Positions 63,034 to 64,000 of a stretch of DNA of 64,000 nt are shown here, one piece after another. Origin of the DNA: Luteipulveratus flavus (GTDB lineage Bacteria > Actinomycetota > Actinomycetes > Actinomycetales > Dermatophilaceae); NCBI RefSeq assembly GCF_029439465.1, contig NZ_JAROAV010000008.1, positions 62,001 through 126,000 of the forward strand, given 5' to 3'. The notes under the pieces are model-generated. The model made no database searches. It was not told the DNA's origin and saw only the letters and a program-made list of their open reading frames with translations. Position numbers and translations under genes: made by a program. Every line of letters starts with the position of its first letter. The stretch's first letter is position 1.

Positions 63034-64000
<967 letters not shown>

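Overview
The window is very GC-rich DNA with frequent GTG and some TTG starts, 4-base ATGA/GTGA gene overlaps and many apparently leaderless promoters. It carries a type VII secretion fragment, an LpdA-type flavoprotein, 13E12/DUF222 HNH and Rv0909-like families, and gene neighbourhoods shared with mycobacteria (lpdA-deoD-pmmB; moxR-DUF58-SpoIIM-RDD; add-deoA-cdd-sdh). This points to a high-GC Actinomycetota, probably a Micrococcales relative. The genus cannot be fixed from the sequence alone. About 67 protein genes are supported; the first and last run off the window. No rRNA, tRNA, CRISPR array, transposase or phage gene was seen.

Layout. 1-2444: tail of a type VII secretion cluster (ParA/MinD-like ATPase, EccD, small membrane protein). 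2642-6659: secreted membrane-anchored protein, Ser/Thr kinase with an XRE partner, TetR regulator. 6733-13535: DUF1772 protein, aldo/keto reductase, biotin carboxylase/BCCP, GNAT, TetR, Rv0909-like protein, LpdA. 13594-16791: purine nucleoside phosphorylase, phosphohexo/pentomutase, HAD nucleotidase. 16849-18726: DUF222/HNH nuclease gene with a LexA-like box. 18787-20659: BioYMN biotin transporter beside a TetR gene. 21473-31901: myo-inositol catabolic operon iolG-E-C-aldolase-B-D with its own ABC transporter, divergent from a GntR regulator. 32039-33007: PD-(D/E)XK-like nuclease gene lying between two repeat pairs. 33913-37887: deoC, aldehyde dehydrogenase, cysteine-free aldehyde dehydrogenase homologue, uridine kinase-like gene. 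37922-45747: MoxR/DUF58/DUF4350/DUF4129 membrane cluster with SpoIIM and RDD proteins. 45769-56345: nucleoside salvage and uptake (add, deoA, cdd, NupOPQ-type transporter, BMP lipoprotein), interrupted by two paralogous lipoproteins. 56501-59683: M20 hydrolase, barstar, membrane-anchored RNase, pyrD. 59757-62091: GDP-mannose synthesis and a GT4 mannosyltransferase-like gene. 62293-64000: sdhB and partial sdhA.

Functionally the window is dominated by scavenging: inositol, nucleosides, deoxyribose and biotin. Nucleosides enter through the BMP/Nup system; Cdd, Add, DeoA and PNP release bases and sugar 1-phosphates; the mutase and DeoC feed the sugars to glycolysis, with the aldehyde dehydrogenase probably oxidising acetaldehyde.

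The most unusual signal is a family of 56-bp nested palindromes (outer arms CGGCAAAAGCTGG/CCAGCTTTTGCCG, inner arms GCACA/TGTGC around 8 bases). It occurs as head-to-tail pairs with a 62-63 bp period at four loci, in one orientation. One locus has swapped base pairs in the outer stem, which suggests that pairing is maintained. Two of the four loci bracket the PD-(D/E)XK-like nuclease gene. Other points of note are a membrane-tethered RNase Sa-like enzyme coupled to barstar behind pyrD, a cysteine-free aldehyde dehydrogenase homologue, a SOS-box-controlled HNH gene, and a uniform leaderless promoter pattern at 14 starts.
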